From: Agapetus fuscipes
Taxonomy: Eukaryota; Arthropoda; Insecta; Trichoptera; Glossosomatidae
Direction: 5' to 3'
Assembly: GCA_951799405.1 (NCBI GenBank)
Contig: OX637335.1
Span: 18,232,342 to 18,296,341, forward strand
Length of the DNA stretch: 64,000 nucleotides
Shown here piece after piece: positions 63,420 to 64,000 of the stretch. The first letter of the stretch is position 1. Each line of letters starts with the position of its first letter. The position numbers were made by a program, and so were the translations under genes. Under the pieces are notes generated by a model that had not been told where the DNA came from, did no database searches, and worked only from the letters and a program-made list of their open reading frames with translations.

Positions 63420-63990
63420 CAAATGACCGAGGACAGCTTACAAGTAATAGAGTGGGGGATAGGGAATGCGAACGAATCAAGTTCCATCCACAGGGAAACC
63501 TGCGAACGTTTCTTGACAACAGATGCGTCAGACTAAGCTTGGGGAGCAACTCTGGACGACTTGATGCTGTCAGGACAGTGGACCGTTCAAACAAAAGAAG
63601 CGGCACTCCAAACGAAAAGAGTTGTTCGCTGTTTTCACAACCCTGCAACGCACAGCGCACGACCTTTCTGGCTCCAAAATCCTGGTACAATCAGACAACA
63701 AGACAGTAGTCGCCTACATCCGCAAGGAAGGGGGCACCAGATCCAAAACACTCCTAAATCTTACCCGAGATCGGTTGACTCTGGCAGGCCAATGGGAAAT
63801 CTCGCTAACAGCGCAGTACCTACCGGGAAGATACAACGGAGACGCGGATCACCTATCAAGAGGAAGATCCCCTCCAGAGTGGCATCTTTTATCAACAGCA
63901 ACGAAGGCCATTTTCAATCATTTCGGAGTACCAGATATAGACCTGTTCGCATCCACGACGGCACACATGAGTTCAACTTACGTATCCAGA
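63420..63990 (+). pseudogene. DIRS RNase H and downstream coding
   Basis: Frame-shifted but recognisable: TTDASDSAWGATLDDL-like start, the QSDNKTVVAYIRK core, NLTRDRLTLAGQWEISLTAQ, then PDIDLFAST. Several single-base indels split it between frames. Confidence 0.8.
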
Positions 63991-64000
63991 GACTCCACAG

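Larger units (their letters stand above)
61440..64000 (+). mobile_element. DIRS-type retrotransposon, partial, runs off the window
   Basis: Protein blocks on the plus strand, in several frames: RT start [52 protein letters not shown], the catalytic [38 protein letters not shown], then RNase H with ILVQSDNKTVVAYIRKEGG and YLPGRYNGDADHLSRGRSPP, and the DIRS hallmark VPDIDLFASTTAH. A tyrosine recombinase would follow beyond 64000. Frames are broken by indels and by three internal tandem arrays. Termini are not seen. Confidence 0.88.

Overview
The window is nuclear DNA of an arthropod, almost certainly an insect. It is AT-rich, its genes have many introns, and it is saturated with LINEs, SINEs, hAT, piggyBac, DIRS and LTR elements. 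The mix of repeats would fit a hemipteran such as a planthopper, but I cannot prove the order or species from sequence alone. There is one 200-base assembly gap (33652-33851).

Three host genes can be assembled exon by exon, with reading phases that agree across every junction. (1) Minus strand, 25479 to 17627: a complete nine-exon NT5DC2/3-type HAD-family 5'-nucleotidase-domain protein (516 codons plus stop). (2) Plus strand, 35696 to 39864: a complete four-exon hedgehog acyltransferase (HHAT, rasp in flies; 506 codons plus stop), with one GC-AG intron. (3) Minus strand, 60078 to 40775: twelve exons of the meiotic/DNA-repair helicase MCM8, covering the zinc finger to the C-terminus; the N-terminal exons are not visible. 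A fourth, partial gene on the minus strand (34817 to the gap) starts with a clear signal peptide and diverges from HHAT across about 880 bases.

Everything else that can be recognised is mobile DNA. LINE-A has a ~250-base 3' tail that recurs at least 15 times, mostly as 5'-truncated copies. LINE-B is inserted into LINE-A at 27310-28186. Another LINE-B copy (6793-10951) is itself interrupted by a 2.2-kb LTR element that encodes only Gag. A second copy of that Gag-only element lies in a decayed piggyBac in an MCM8 intron. SINE-1 is a composite of a 5S rRNA-like head, a tRNA-like segment and a body with two alternative tails. SINE-2 and SINE-3 are tRNA-derived. A 3.5-kb hAT element with an intron-containing transposase sits in a LINE-A tail, and a 1.05-kb deletion derivative of it sits in another MCM8 intron. 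The right end (61440-64000) is a DIRS-type retrotransposon whose RT/RNase H region carries three separate internal tandem arrays.

The three host genes have no obvious joint function. The interest of the window lies in the layered insertions, the Gag-only LTR family with a stem-loop around its polypurine tract, several near-perfect foldbacks (one 14 bases after the HHAT stop codon), and the tandem arrays in the DIRS element.
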